Assembly: GCF_001306145.1 (NCBI RefSeq)
Contig: NZ_LGKO01000005.1
Span: forward strand, 372,001 to 436,000
Length of the DNA: 64,000 nt
From: Thermanaerothrix daxensis
GTDB taxonomy: Bacteria > Chloroflexota > Anaerolineae > Anaerolineales > Anaerolineaceae
Reading direction: 5' to 3'
Positions 9,208 through 17,311 of this stretch are shown here, one piece after another. Within the stretch, counting starts at the first letter, position 1. Every line of letters begins with the position of its first letter. Made by a program: the position numbers and the translations under genes. Below the pieces are notes generated by a model. The model saw nothing but the letters and a program-made list of their open reading frames with translations, was not told the DNA's origin and did not search any database.

Positions 9208-9247
9208 TTGTTTCAGTCTTGACAGAAACAAGTGAAGAATATACAAT
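9208..9247 (+). promoter_or_regulatory. Promoter with overlapping palindromic operator
   Basis: A sigma70-type promoter, TTGACA at 9219-9224, 17-bp spacer, TACAAT at 9242-9247, lies 50 bp upstream of the regulator start. A palindrome with 7-bp perfect arms, ttgtttc (9208-9214) and gaaacaa (9225-9231), straddles the -35 box. This size and position suit a winged-helix MarR/GbsR dimer, so negative autoregulation is likely. The promoter is read directly; the operator role is inferred. Confidence 0.7.
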
Positions 9248-9296
9248 AAAACAAATCCAATTTTAGCCTTTGGAGATTTTCAGGAGAAGTAGGCTT

Positions 9297-9809
9297 ATGG
9301 TGTCAGACGAAGCGGATAGTGGCTCGGATAGTCCTCCCCTTCTTTCTGGGGACTCCGAAGCCTTATCCCAGTTCATTGAAAACATGGGATTGTACTTCGA
9401 GGACTATGGCATCCCGCGCATTGGGGGCCGAATCCTGGGGCTGCTCCTGGTGGCGCGGCGCCCGGTCTCGCCCGAGGAGATGAGCGAGGTCCTTCAGGTC
9501 AGTCGGAGCAGCATTTCGACCAACTTGCGTTCTCTGCTCATGGCGGGCCTGGTTGAACGGGTCTCGTTGCCGGGTGAACGTTCGGACTACTACGTTATCT
9601 CGGAAGAAGCCTGGGAACGTTCACTGGAGATGCGCCTGGAGGGCATTCAGGCCCTGCGCGAAATCGCCGAAGAGGGCCTGCAAGGACTGGATGCGGGCCA
9701 CCCGGCGCGCCAACGGCTGGAAGAAATGCTTTCCTGGACAGCTATGGTGGAGGATGCCTACCGCAAGTTACTCGAAGCCTGGCAATCTCGTAAGGAGGTT
9801 CCAGCCTGA
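9297..9809 (+). CDS. GbsR/MarR-like winged-helix transcriptional regulator
   Basis: A 170-residue DNA-binding protein. The middle carries a winged helix-turn-helix: GRILGLLLVARRPVSPEEM leads into the helix-turn-helix VLQVSRSSISTNLRSL, and a wing with ERSDYYVI follows. N- and C-terminal helices should form the dimer interface, as in GbsR. ATG 9297 has AGGAGA nine bases upstream; a TTG at 9270 in the same frame is less likely. Downstream lie an ABC ATPase and a permease, which it probably controls, and a palindrome covers its own promoter. The inducer is unknown. Confidence 0.82.
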   Translation: MVSDEADSGSDSPPLLSGDSEALSQFIENMGLYFEDYGIPRIGGRILGLLLVARRPVSPEEMSEVLQVSRSSISTNLRSLLMAGLVERVSLPGERSDYYVISEEAWERSLEMRLEGIQALREIAEEGLQGLDAGHPARQRLEEMLSWTAMVEDAYRKLLEAWQSRKEVPA

Positions 9810-9843
9810 ACGGCTAAGGACGTTCATGATCTAAAGTCCTTTA

Positions 9844-9878
9844 GCCACCGGCTGGAATCCCACCAGCCGGTGGCTTTT
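9844..9878 (+). terminator. Intrinsic terminator between regulator and ABC genes
   Basis: A 12-bp perfect stem (gccaccggctgg with ccagccggtggc), a 7-base loop and TTTT follow the regulator. It would make the regulator transcript partly separate from the exporter genes, or act as a read-through valve. No strong second promoter is visible in the 37 bp before the ATPase gene. Confidence 0.75.
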
Positions 9879-9915
9879 GCACCGGCGATCTTGCTGAAGG
9901 AATAGGAGGTCTGCC

Positions 9916-10818
9916 ATGCGCTACCTGGTCATTCGCACTGAGAACCTCAGCAAGCGCTTTGATCGCCGGACGGCACTCGATCGGGTTACCCTCGATGTTG
10001 AGCCGGGCGAAATTTATGGCGTCTTGGGGCCAACCGGCGCCGGTAAGTCAACTCTGGTTCAGTTGCTTTTGGGGATGATCCGTCCCACCCAAGGCCGGGC
10101 GCTGGTCCTAGGCTTGGAGCCGGCGCGCCAGGGCATGGCATTGCGTCAGCGGGTAGGGTATGTTCCCGAACAGGGGGTATTCTATCCCTGGATGCGTGGT
10201 GAAGAGGTGTTGCGGTTTCTAGCCCAGACGCGGCGCGTTTCGCTCACCGAAGCCACGTTTGATCTGGCGGCACAATTTGGCCTGGATCTGAGCCGCCCGT
10301 TCAGGGCTTATTCGCCAGGCGAGCGCAAAGCTTTATTCCTGGTGCAGGCCTTCATGCATCCGGCAGACGTGCTGATCCTGGATGAGCCCATGCTTGGGTT
10401 GGAAATCACTGCTCAAGACGTGTTTTCACGCCTGGCGCGGCAGGTGCGAGCCGAGGGTCGTACCATCTTCTTTACCACCTCCTCACTACTTGAAGCTGAG
10501 CGTTTGTGTGATCGAGTAGCATTGCTGTGGCAGGGGCGTGTTTTGGCAGTGGAACGTGGCGTCCAGTTGCGCGCCAAGACATTGCGCCGCATTGAAATGC
10601 GTTTTGCCACGCCTGTGGCTTGGGAAGAGTTCGCTGGTTTGCCCAACCTGGAAGAACTTCAATTAGAGGATAACAAACTACGCTGCACGCTGCGGGGAGA
10701 CCCGGATGCCTTTCTAAAGGTCGCCAGCCGCCATCGGATTACTGACTTTATCAGTCAGCAGCCCAGCCTGGATGAGATCTACCGCCGCTACTACGGGGTG
10801 GGTGGGTATGCTGCCTGA
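9916..10818 (+). CDS. ABC-2 type exporter, ATP-binding subunit
   Basis: A 300-residue ATPase energises export by the permease that follows. Walker A is GPTGAGKST (about residue 37-45) and Walker B is VLILDEPM. The signature helix is SPGERKA instead of LSGGQ, a deviation seen in some ABC-2 (DrrA/CcmA-like) ATPases. The switch histidine position appears replaced by Ser in the TTSS segment. The C-terminal ~80 residues form the domain common to DrrA-like exporters. ATG 9916 has GGAGG seven bases upstream. The end overlaps the permease start by 11 bp. The substrate is unknown. Confidence 0.88.
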   Translation: MRYLVIRTENLSKRFDRRTALDRVTLDVEPGEIYGVLGPTGAGKSTLVQLLLGMIRPTQGRALVLGLEPARQGMALRQRVGYVPEQGVFYPWMRGEEVLRFLAQTRRVSLTEATFDLAAQFGLDLSRPFRAYSPGERKALFLVQAFMHPADVLILDEPMLGLEITAQDVFSRLARQVRAEGRTIFFTTSSLLEAERLCDRVALLWQGRVLAVERGVQLRAKTLRRIEMRFATPVAWEEFAGLPNLEELQLEDNKLRCTLRGDPDAFLKVASRHRITDFISQQPSLDEIYRRYYGVGGYAA

Positions 10819-11584
10819 AATGCTGGTAGCCACGCTTCGTGCACGTGGAAGGTGGCTGCTGGGATGGGGCGCAGGATTGTGGATAGCCATTTTTGTGTGG
10901 AAAATTGGGTTGCGGTTCCTGCCCATTGGTAACCTTCCGGGTTGGCTGGTGCTGACGCTTAACGCCGGGGCGGATGACGATGCACTGCTGTTTACATTGG
11001 TCTTGCCCTGGTTAATGGGTGTCCCGCTGCTTGGTGAGGCTGCACGTTGGCTGGGAGAAGCAACGTCGCGCGAGACCGTGGCTTTTCTGCTGACTCTTCC
11101 GGTATCACGCTGGGTGCTCTTTCTGAGTGGGTGGGGCTTTCACATCCTCCTTCTACTCATCCTGCTGGGTATCAGCCTGATGGGGTTGTGGGTTGGGCAA
11201 GGCGTTTTCAGTGGATCGTGGAACGCAGTGGAACCCCTTTCCCATCTTGTGGCACTGGGCTTGCTCTTGGGACTCGTAATTCAAGGTGGTATGCTCATTG
11301 CGCTCTACACGGCCAGCTTTCGATTGGGATTTGGAGGTGCGTTCGGGGGCTTGCTGGTCAGTTTTCTTCTCTACGGATGGACTCAACATTTCCCACTCTT
11401 AAATTGGATGCGCTTTCTCCTACCATGGTATTACTACCTTGCGGGAGGGTGGAGCGAAGGAAGCAGGGGATTATTGGGGGTGATGGGGGGTATTAACGTG
11501 TTGCTGGCCGTGTGGCTGTTCTGGGCATTTGTCTATGGGCGGCTCACAGAAGCCTCCGAAAGGCAAAAGATAAAGAAATGTTAA
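10808..11584 (+). CDS. ABC-2 type exporter, permease subunit
   Basis: A 258-residue integral membrane protein with about six hydrophobic segments and the ABC-2 pattern. An N-terminal helix (WLLGWGAGLWIAIFVWKIG) is followed by a cytoplasmic loop containing RETVAFLLTLPVSR, the usual coupling region. ATG 10808 lies inside the end of the ATPase gene, so the two are translationally coupled; a longer frame from 10772 lacks a ribosome site. It forms an exporter with the ATPase. The cargo (lipid, peptide or drug) cannot be told. Confidence 0.82.
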   Translation: MLPEMLVATLRARGRWLLGWGAGLWIAIFVWKIGLRFLPIGNLPGWLVLTLNAGADDDALLFTLVLPWLMGVPLLGEAARWLGEATSRETVAFLLTLPVSRWVLFLSGWGFHILLLLILLGISLMGLWVGQGVFSGSWNAVEPLSHLVALGLLLGLVIQGGMLIALYTASFRLGFGGAFGGLLVSFLLYGWTQHFPLLNWMRFLLPWYYYLAGGWSEGSRGLLGVMGGINVLLAVWLFWAFVYGRLTEASERQKIKKC

Positions 11585-11715
11585 CCGAATGCTAACATCT
11601 TCTTTGCTTAGTTTTAAGGCACAAAGGGTAAGATATAGTCGTAAATCCTCCTCCTGGTTCAGGTTTTACTCCTGGTGGGTTGGTGAGACAGGGCAAGTCA
11701 ATCTAATATCGGTGT

Positions 11716-11760
11716 GTAGAGAGGGCGCGGAGAAGGCGCCCTCTCTACGTTTGCTTTTGA
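11716..11760 (+). terminator. Strong intrinsic terminator after ABC operon
   Basis: A 13-bp perfect stem, gtagagagggcgc at 11716-11728 pairing with gcgccctctctac at 11736-11748, is followed by a T-rich run (gtttgctttt). It ends the ABC exporter operon. The small open frame across it (11589-11786) has no ribosome site and is not a gene. Confidence 0.85.
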
Positions 11761-11894
11761 AAGTAAAGGTAAGACCTCGGCTGTAAGGTGTCAGTTTCTT
11801 GCGCCTTGCCCTTTCCTCCATGGCCTCTTGTGGCTGGAGGGCGGGTGGGCGTGCTACCTGCTACAAATGAGTAGGGTTGCGGTTGCATTTATTG

Positions 11895-11900
11895 TATAAT
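11895..11900 (+). promoter_or_regulatory. Likely -10 box for nfeD-slipin operon
   Basis: TATAAT stands 25 bp before the GTG start of nfeD in a 340-bp gap that otherwise holds only the terminator. No good -35 is found at the standard distance. The transcript would begin near 11907 and includes a GAGGAG ribosome site. Confidence 0.45.
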
Positions 11901-11924
11901 GGATGATAGAGGAGAGCCTCCACC

Positions 11925-12542
11925 GTGATAAATCCCCTGATTGACCCCAATGTGGCGTACTTTCTGCTCGTGGTAGGCCTGGTGCTGGGTGTGCTGGCAT
12001 TGTTTTCCCCCGGTACGGGTATTCTCGAAATCGGCGCTCTCTTTGCCCTGGTGTTGGCGGGATTCGGCATCGTCCGTCTGAGCATTAATGCCTGGGCACT
12101 GGGGTTGTTGATCGTAGGAGTGATCCCGTTTCTAATGGCGCTGCGCTTCTCGCGGCGCTGGTTTTACCTAGCCATCGCCTGTGTGGCTTTTGTGGTGGGG
12201 TCCATCTTTCTCTTTAAGACACCGGAAGGGGGATTAGCAGTGAACCCGCTCCTGGCGGGGATCACTTCAACCATTGCTGTAGGTTTGTTCTGGTTGGTGG
12301 GTTGGAAGGGCCTGGAGGCGATTCGACGGCACCCCGATATCTCCATGGAACGGCTCATGGGAGCAGTGGGTGAGGCTCGCACGGCGATTCATCGTGAGGG
12401 CACCGTCTACATCAATGGCGAGGAGTGGAGCGCACGCAGCGATGTTCCCATCCCGATGGGGGCCAAGGTGCGTGTGATTGGGCGTGAGGGATTGGTGCTG
12501 ATTGTGGAAGCATTGACTTCGCAATCACAAACTGAATTGTAG
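11925..12542 (+). CDS. NfeD-family membrane protein
   Basis: A 205-residue protein with about four to five N-terminal transmembrane helices and a C-terminal OB-fold (about 140-200: MGAVGEARTAIHREGTVYI, GAKVRVIGREGLVLIVEAL). It lacks the N-terminal ClpP-like serine protease domain of long NfeD proteins, so it is a short form. NfeD proteins partner with the SPFH protein encoded next, 20 bp downstream, and the pair is associated with membrane microdomains. The GTG start is preceded by GAGGAG about ten bases upstream. Confidence 0.86.
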   Translation: MINPLIDPNVAYFLLVVGLVLGVLALFSPGTGILEIGALFALVLAGFGIVRLSINAWALGLLIVGVIPFLMALRFSRRWFYLAIACVAFVVGSIFLFKTPEGGLAVNPLLAGITSTIAVGLFWLVGWKGLEAIRRHPDISMERLMGAVGEARTAIHREGTVYINGEEWSARSDVPIPMGAKVRVIGREGLVLIVEALTSQSQTEL

Positions 12543-12562
12543 CCCTATAAGGAGGTGTTTGC

Positions 12563-13474
12563 ATGGAACTGATCTATTGTCTAATCGGCGTTATCGTTGT
12601 GGGTGGTATTGCCTTTCTGGCGGCAGCCATTCGCATCGTGCCCGAGTACCAGCGCTTGGTGGTTTTTCGTCTGGGGCGCTGCCTGGGTTCACGCGGTCCC
12701 GGTTTGGTATTACTTATCCCGTTCATTGATCGTGGGGTGCGGGTGGACTTACGTGAGCAGGTGCGTGAAATCCCGGCTCAGACCGCCATTACCAGTGATA
12801 ACGCGCCCATCTCCATTGATTTCCTCTGGTACTATAAGGTGTTTGATCCCGTGCAAAGTGTCTTGCAGGTGGCCAATTTTGAGGCTGCCGCTCAGGGTAT
12901 TGCTACCACCACTTTGCGTTCAGTTATTGGTGCCATCATGCTCGATAGCGTGCTCTCGGAGCGTGAGCAAATTAACCACGCATTACGCACCCGCTTGGAT
13001 GAGGTAACGGAGCGATGGGGGGTTAAGGTTACCAATGTGGAGATCCGCGAGATTATCCCGCCGCGCGAGGTGCAGGAGGCCATGAATCGCCAGTTGTCGG
13101 CCGAGCGCAATCGCCGTGCCATCGTCACCGAATCGAATGGTACGCGTGAGGCGGCGATTAACGTGGCTGAGGGTGAGAAGCAAGCAGCCATTCTCAAGGC
13201 TGAGGGTCAGAAGCGCGCCTCAATTTTGATCGCGGAAGGCGAGCGAGAAGCGCAACTTTTGCGTGCCGAGGGTTATGCTGCCGCGTTGGAGAAGATTTTC
13301 TCGGTAGCCAATCGCCTGGATTCGAAAACCCTCACCTTACAGTACTTTGAGACCCTTAAGAGTATGGCGGCTTCGCCCTCAACGAAGTACATCTTCCCGA
13401 TGGAATTTACCAGCCTGCTGGGGGATTTCCTCCGCCTGCGCGGTGAACAAGGTGGAAGTGCACCTCAATCCTAA
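12563..13474 (+). CDS. SPFH/band 7 protein (slipin/stomatin type)
   Basis: A 303-residue membrane-anchored scaffold. One N-terminal hydrophobic helix (YCLIGVIVVGGIAFLAAA) is followed by the band 7 domain, with VPEYQRLVVFRLGR and the conserved REIIPPREVQEAM segment. A coiled coil of heptad-like AEGEKQAAILKAEGQKRAS repeats follows. The length and N-terminus match bacterial slipins rather than flotillins. AAGGAGG lies seven bases before the ATG. The upstream nfeD gene is its standard partner. Confidence 0.92.
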   Translation: MELIYCLIGVIVVGGIAFLAAAIRIVPEYQRLVVFRLGRCLGSRGPGLVLLIPFIDRGVRVDLREQVREIPAQTAITSDNAPISIDFLWYYKVFDPVQSVLQVANFEAAAQGIATTTLRSVIGAIMLDSVLSEREQINHALRTRLDEVTERWGVKVTNVEIREIIPPREVQEAMNRQLSAERNRRAIVTESNGTREAAINVAEGEKQAAILKAEGQKRASILIAEGEREAQLLRAEGYAAALEKIFSVANRLDSKTLTLQYFETLKSMAASPSTKYIFPMEFTSLLGDFLRLRGEQGGSAPQS

Positions 13475-13541
13475 CTTGTGAGATCTGAGCGGGGAGTCGG
13501 CGGTTGAGTTCCGGCTCCCCGCAACTTGACACACGACGAAC

Positions 13542-13997
13542 TTGGTCACCACCGTTCACTATCAGATCCTGGAAGCCAACTGGCGGGATATCCAAGCCCT
13601 TTACCGCCTGGAGAAAGCCTGTTTTGGCCGGGATGCCTGGCCTTTGCTGGATATTGTGGCCGTGACCACCTTGCCAGGGGTGGTGCGGTTGAAGGCCGTC
13701 GTGGATGAGCAACTGGTTGGGTTTATTGCCGGGGAGGCAAAGCCCAAAGAAGGGCTTGGCTGGATTTTAACCCTGGGGGTCAGTCCGGAGTATCGGCGGA
13801 TGGGAATTGGACGAGCGTTGTTATTGGAATGCGAGCAGCGCTTGAAAATGCCACGCATTCGCCTGAGTGTACGACGCACAAATTGGCCAGCCATCCATTT
13901 GTACCATCGAGAGGGGTATCGCGAAGTGGATGTCTGGCGACATTATTATAGCGACGGGGAAGATGCGTTAATCCTTGAAAAAGTAGTTGACTCATGA
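13542..13997 (+). CDS. GNAT N-acetyltransferase (RimI-like)
   Basis: A 151-residue GNAT enzyme using acetyl-CoA. The pyrophosphate-binding motif A is readable as LTLGVSPEYRRMGIGRALL (about 82-100). Motif B follows with LSVRRTNWPAIHLYHREGYREV, and the C-terminal YYSDGEDALILEK resembles RimI. The substrate could be a ribosomal protein N-terminus or a small molecule. The TTG start is chosen because the family N-terminus begins there, but its ribosome site is poor. An intrinsic terminator follows. Confidence 0.8.
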   Translation: MVTTVHYQILEANWRDIQALYRLEKACFGRDAWPLLDIVAVTTLPGVVRLKAVVDEQLVGFIAGEAKPKEGLGWILTLGVSPEYRRMGIGRALLLECEQRLKMPRIRLSVRRTNWPAIHLYHREGYREVDVWRHYYSDGEDALILEKVVDS

Positions 13998-14070
13998 GCC
14001 AAGAGCGTATATCATAGAGGCAGGGTCTATGAAGAAACATCCGGTCTTGACTTTAATACGATGTCTACGC

Positions 14071-14097
14071 GGCACGCGTTATTTCGCGTGCCTTTTT
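14071..14097 (+). terminator. Intrinsic terminator after GNAT gene
   Basis: A perfect 8-bp stem, ggcacgcg (14071-14078) with cgcgtgcc (14085-14092), a six-base loop and TTTTT. Confidence 0.85.
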
Positions 14098-14137
14098 GCT
14101 TGTTAAACCCTTTTCAATCCATGAAAGGAGATGCATG

Positions 14138-14380
14138 ATGGATTACGGGATGATCGGCAAGCGTGAGAAGGCCAGACGATATGCCCAGGAGCGCGAGCGC
14201 ATTCGCTTTCAGACCTTTACGGTCACCGTCGAGGGAGAGAACAACTCGCATGTGGTCCAATATGACCATGGCAAATGGCAATGCGATTGTGAATTCTTCC
14301 GCAGCCGAGGCGTTTGCAGCCACACTATGGCGCTGGAGATTGTTCTGGAAAACATGCTGACCCACCCAGTTAACTCATAG
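14138..14380 (+). CDS. SWIM zinc-finger mini-protein
   Basis: An 80-residue protein. A basic N-terminal helix (KREKARRYAQERERI) leads into a short beta region and a SWIM-type zinc site with CDCEFFRSRGVCSH (CxCxnCxH). SWIM domains bind DNA or proteins and are usually part of larger proteins, so a free-standing one is unusual. AAAGGAG precedes two tandem ATGs (14135 and 14138); spacing favours 14138. The gene is monocistronic, between two terminators. Its function is unknown. Confidence 0.8.
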   Translation: MDYGMIGKREKARRYAQERERIRFQTFTVTVEGENNSHVVQYDHGKWQCDCEFFRSRGVCSHTMALEIVLENMLTHPVNS

Positions 14381-14405
14381 GGAAGGCAATAGAATAGCCT
14401 CTTGT

Positions 14406-14444
14406 CCAGCAGGTCCCACAGACAAGGGACCTGCTGGTGTTTTT
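14406..14444 (+). terminator. Intrinsic terminator after SWIM gene
   Basis: A 12-bp perfect stem, ccagcaggtccc with gggacctgctgg, an 8-base loop, then TGTTTTT. It lies in the convergent gap before chrA. Confidence 0.88.
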
Positions 14445-14476
14445 CCCGGCGGAGTTATCTCTCCCAATATCCCTGA

Positions 14477-15637
14477 TTATCGAAGAAGCGTAATCACCCC
14501 ACCTAAGAGCGCTCCCCCTAAAATGAGCCAGGTGGTGTTAATTTTATATTTTGCCAGCAATCCGAACGTTGCTCCTGCAATCAGCAGGCTGGGCAGGTCA
14601 ACCAGCGAAGTCCGTGCCAGGTGCCAGGTCACGGCAGCCATCAGGCCCAGAGATGTCGCATTAACACCGTCCAAAAAAGCAGCGGCCCATTTGGATCCTC
14701 GCAGGCGAGGGATGAGGGGGCTGGAAAGAGCCACGAAGAAAAATGAGGGCAGAAAGATTCCCAGTGTCGCCAGAAGGGCGCCTGGCAGGCCCCCCAGGAG
14801 ATAGCCGATGAAGGTGGCGCTGGTGAACAGGGGGCCCGGTGTCATTTGCCCAACCGCAATGGCATCCAGGAGTTGCTGATCGCTTAGCCAGCCGTAACGC
14901 ACGACCAGGTCGGCGCGCAGAAATGCCAGCAGCACGTAACCGCTTCCGTAAAGAATGGCTCCGACCTTGAGAAAAATCAGAAATAAACTGGTCAGACTAA
15001 AGGGCAAGGAAGATGTGGTACTCAGTAAGTTTAGGCCAGCTAGGGGTAGAAGCGCGAAGCCCTGCTTTCGCAACGATAACTCCCTGAGATTGGTAACCAG
15101 CGCAAAGATGACCCCGCCTCCCAAAAGGAGAGCAACCTCATTGATTCCCAAAAAATAGCTCCCCAGGACCAACCCCGCTACCAGAATTGGGAAGGGACGA
15201 TTGAGCACTTTGTGCCCTAAATCCCACAGCGCTTGGAGAATGATGACCACAATGACGGGTTTGATGCCATACAGCACACCACTTATCTGGGGAAGGTTGC
15301 CAAAATTAACGTACAACCATGCCAGGCCCAGTACCATCAAAACGGCGGGGAGTGTGAAGCCCAATCCACCGATAAAGAAACCGGCCCATCCGGCACGGCG
15401 TAACCCCAGGTGAATGGCCATTTCGGTGGAGTTGGGCCCCGGAATCAGGTTGGTGGCTCCCAGGAGATCCAGAAACTCCTGATCAGAGAGCCAGCGACGT
15501 CGCTTGACCACTTCGTTGTGCATAATGGCGGTGTGGGCAGCCGGTCCGCCGAAAGCGGTCAAACCCAATTTGAAAAACAGGCTGGTTACCTCAAGCAAGT
15601 TTTGCCGATCGCTGGTATGCGCGGGGGCTGTTTGCAT
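14477..15637 (-). CDS. chrA: Chromate transporter ChrA, two-domain form
   Basis: A 386-residue membrane protein of the CHR family, which exports chromate or related anions. It is the long form with two homologous halves. The first contains FGGPAAHTAIMHNEVV and NLIPGPNSTEMA; the second contains YGSGYVLLAFLRADLV and GQMTPGPLFTSATFIGY. The PGP motif in each half is diagnostic. About ten to twelve membrane helices are expected. It follows tRNA-Ser on the same strand after a terminator. ChrA homologues may have roles other than chromate export, so the substrate is an inference from family. Confidence 0.9.
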   Translation of the reverse strand: MQTAPAHTSDRQNLLEVTSLFFKLGLTAFGGPAAHTAIMHNEVVKRRRWLSDQEFLDLLGATNLIPGPNSTEMAIHLGLRRAGWAGFFIGGLGFTLPAVLMVLGLAWLYVNFGNLPQISGVLYGIKPVIVVIILQALWDLGHKVLNRPFPILVAGLVLGSYFLGINEVALLLGGGVIFALVTNLRELSLRKQGFALLPLAGLNLLSTTSSLPFSLTSLFLIFLKVGAILYGSGYVLLAFLRADLVVRYGWLSDQQLLDAIAVGQMTPGPLFTSATFIGYLLGGLPGALLATLGIFLPSFFFVALSSPLIPRLRGSKWAAAFLDGVNATSLGLMAAVTWHLARTSLVDLPSLLIAGATFGLLAKYKINTTWLILGGALLGGVITLLR

Positions 15638-15649
15638 TAGATTGGGCCC

Positions 15650-15680
15650 TAAAGAAAAACGACAGGCAATTTTGCCTGCC
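15650..15680 (-). terminator. Intrinsic terminator after tRNA-Ser
   Basis: On the minus strand a short stem (caggca with tgcctg, extended by A-T pairs) at 15663-15678 is followed by GTTTTTCTTT. It lies directly downstream of the tRNA gene and upstream of chrA. Confidence 0.7.
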
Positions 15681-15720
15681 TCGCTGACCGGGGGATGAAC
15701 TGGGAGATTTAAAAATCAGG

Positions 15721-15808
15721 CGGAGAGGGTGGGATTCGAACCCACGGTGGCCCAAAGGACCACAACGGTTTTCGAGACCGCCCCGATCGTCCACTCCGGC
15801 ACCTCTCC
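15721..15808 (-). tRNA. tRNA-Ser (anticodon CGA)
   Basis: An 88-nt class II tRNA. The acceptor stem GGAGAGG pairs with CCTCTCC, discriminator G is the Ser type, and the T arm is GTGGGTTCGAATCCCAC. The anticodon loop has CGA within GGTCTCGAAAACC. A long variable arm (tggtcctttgggcca region) identifies a class II tRNA. The CCA end is not encoded, since the bases after the discriminator are CCT. It reads UCG serine codons. Confidence 0.95.
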
Positions 15809-15822
15809 GAGCGGGTGCCTTT

Positions 15823-15828
15823 ATTATA
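15823..15828 (-). promoter_or_regulatory. -10 box of tRNA-Ser promoter
   Basis: On the minus strand TATAAT lies 15 bp before the tRNA 5' end, at a usual spacing for a tRNA with a short leader. The hexamer 17 bp further upstream, TTCCGT, is a weak -35 match. Confidence 0.5.
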
Positions 15829-15864
15829 ACAGAGAGACCTCACTTACGGAAAGAGCCGTTCTTG

Positions 15865-17262
15865 TTATGGCAAAGAGAGGACTTCGCCGCGTGCGGGATA
15901 AATGGTTGAGGGAAGTCCTGCCTGGCGCATTTTTTCCTGCAGGGCTTCCGCTGCAGGGGCTTCGCCATGAACCAGGATGATCTGCCGTAAGCCAACCCGG
16001 CTGGCCTGGGCATAGCGCAGAAGCATGTCTTGCCCGGCATGGGCGGAGAAACCATCAATGGTCACCACTTCGGCACGGCGATCAAAGAGTTCGCCAAAAA
16101 TGCGCACGACCGGCGCGCCTTCTGCCAAACGTCGCCCCAGGGTATCGGGTGCTTGCCAGGAGACGATGAGCACTGTGTTGCGCGGATTCTGGATGTTGTG
16201 TTTCAAATGGTGCAAAATGCGCCCGGCTTCGGCCATGCCCGAGGCAGAAATGATGATCATTGGATCGGTGCGGTCGTTAAGGGCGCGTGATTCCTCCACA
16301 GATTGCACATAATGCAGTTGGGGGTAATTTAACGCCGGGTGTCCACCGGTTTGTACAAAAGCGCGGGTTTCTTCGTCAAATAAATCGGTGAACTGCTGGA
16401 AAATGCGGCTGGCTGCCACAGCCAATGGACTATCTACGTAGATGGGCACCGGGGGAATCTCACCCGCCTGGAGCATCCGGTTATAGCAGTAGACCAGTTC
16501 CTGGGTGCGTCCAACTGCAAAGGCGGGGATGATGACCTTGCCCCCGCGCTCGAGCGTGCGCAGGGTTACTTCTCGCAGCCGCTGGTAGGCCTCTTCGGGA
16601 TCGTGGTGAGGGCGATCGCCGTAAGTGCATTCCATCATCAGGTAATCCACCGCCTCAGGGAGTACGGGGTCGCGTAACAGGGGAAGCCGTTCGCGTCCGA
16701 TATCTCCAGAAAACCAGAAGCGAAAGCGCTGGCCATTCTCCTCAATATCCAGAACAATCGCAGCCGAACCCAAGATGTGGCCGGCATCTACCAGGGTGGC
16801 CTGAACACCGGGCACCGGTTCAAATGGCTGCTGGTACGGGATGCCCCGAAAGAGTGGGGCCACTCTTTCGGCATCGGCGATGGTGTAGAGGGGTTCCAAG
16901 GGGGGTTCGCCCCGCTTACGGCGCTTCTTGTTGACGTAATTGACATCGGCTTCAAGGACGTGGGCGGAGTCGCGTATCATGATATCTGCCAGGGCCGCGG
17001 TGGCTGAGGTGGTGTAGATCGGCCCGTTGTATCCCTGTTTGACCAGATTGGGCAAATTGCCGCTGTGGTCAATATGCGCGTGGGAGAGGATCGCCGCCGA
17101 AATACGGCGGGGGTTGAAGGCAAATGCCAGATTTCGGCGATAGGATTCTTCGCGCCTACCCTGGTAGAGCCCACATTCCAGGAGCAGAGCGTGTTCGTTA
17201 ACTTCCAGCAGAAATTGAGCGCCGGTGACCGTTTGGGCTGCACCGAGGAAGTGAATACGCAT
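15865..17262 (-). CDS. Beta-CASP metallo-beta-lactamase-fold ribonuclease
   Basis: A 465-residue zinc-dependent RNA-processing nuclease of the CPSF73/Ysh1-like beta-CASP group. The MBL metal motif is SHAHIDHSGNLP (about 60-71), with further ligands at DAGHILGS and the late SAHAGQ. The beta-CASP insert covers roughly 210-350 and holds VIIPAFAVGRTQEL and IISASGMAEAGRI. The RMMBL C-terminal segment with IILVHGEAPAAEAL closes the fold. It lacks the extra C-terminal domain of RNase J. AAAGGAGC precedes the ATG. RNase D lies 49 bp upstream on the same strand, suggesting an RNA-turnover operon. Confidence 0.9.
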   Translation of the reverse strand: MRIHFLGAAQTVTGAQFLLEVNEHALLLECGLYQGRREESYRRNLAFAFNPRRISAAILSHAHIDHSGNLPNLVKQGYNGPIYTTSATAALADIMIRDSAHVLEADVNYVNKKRRKRGEPPLEPLYTIADAERVAPLFRGIPYQQPFEPVPGVQATLVDAGHILGSAAIVLDIEENGQRFRFWFSGDIGRERLPLLRDPVLPEAVDYLMMECTYGDRPHHDPEEAYQRLREVTLRTLERGGKVIIPAFAVGRTQELVYCYNRMLQAGEIPPVPIYVDSPLAVAASRIFQQFTDLFDEETRAFVQTGGHPALNYPQLHYVQSVEESRALNDRTDPMIIISASGMAEAGRILHHLKHNIQNPRNTVLIVSWQAPDTLGRRLAEGAPVVRIFGELFDRRAEVVTIDGFSAHAGQDMLLRYAQASRVGLRQIILVHGEAPAAEALQEKMRQAGLPSTIYPARGEVLSLP

Positions 17263-17311
17263 GGCGAGCTCCTTTCTTCAAAGCGCGGAGAGGCAGCGCT
17301 CTCGGTTGGGC

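Noticed and set aside
11589-11786. 65-codon frame after the ABC permease
   Set aside because: It covers a strong terminator and has no ribosome site.
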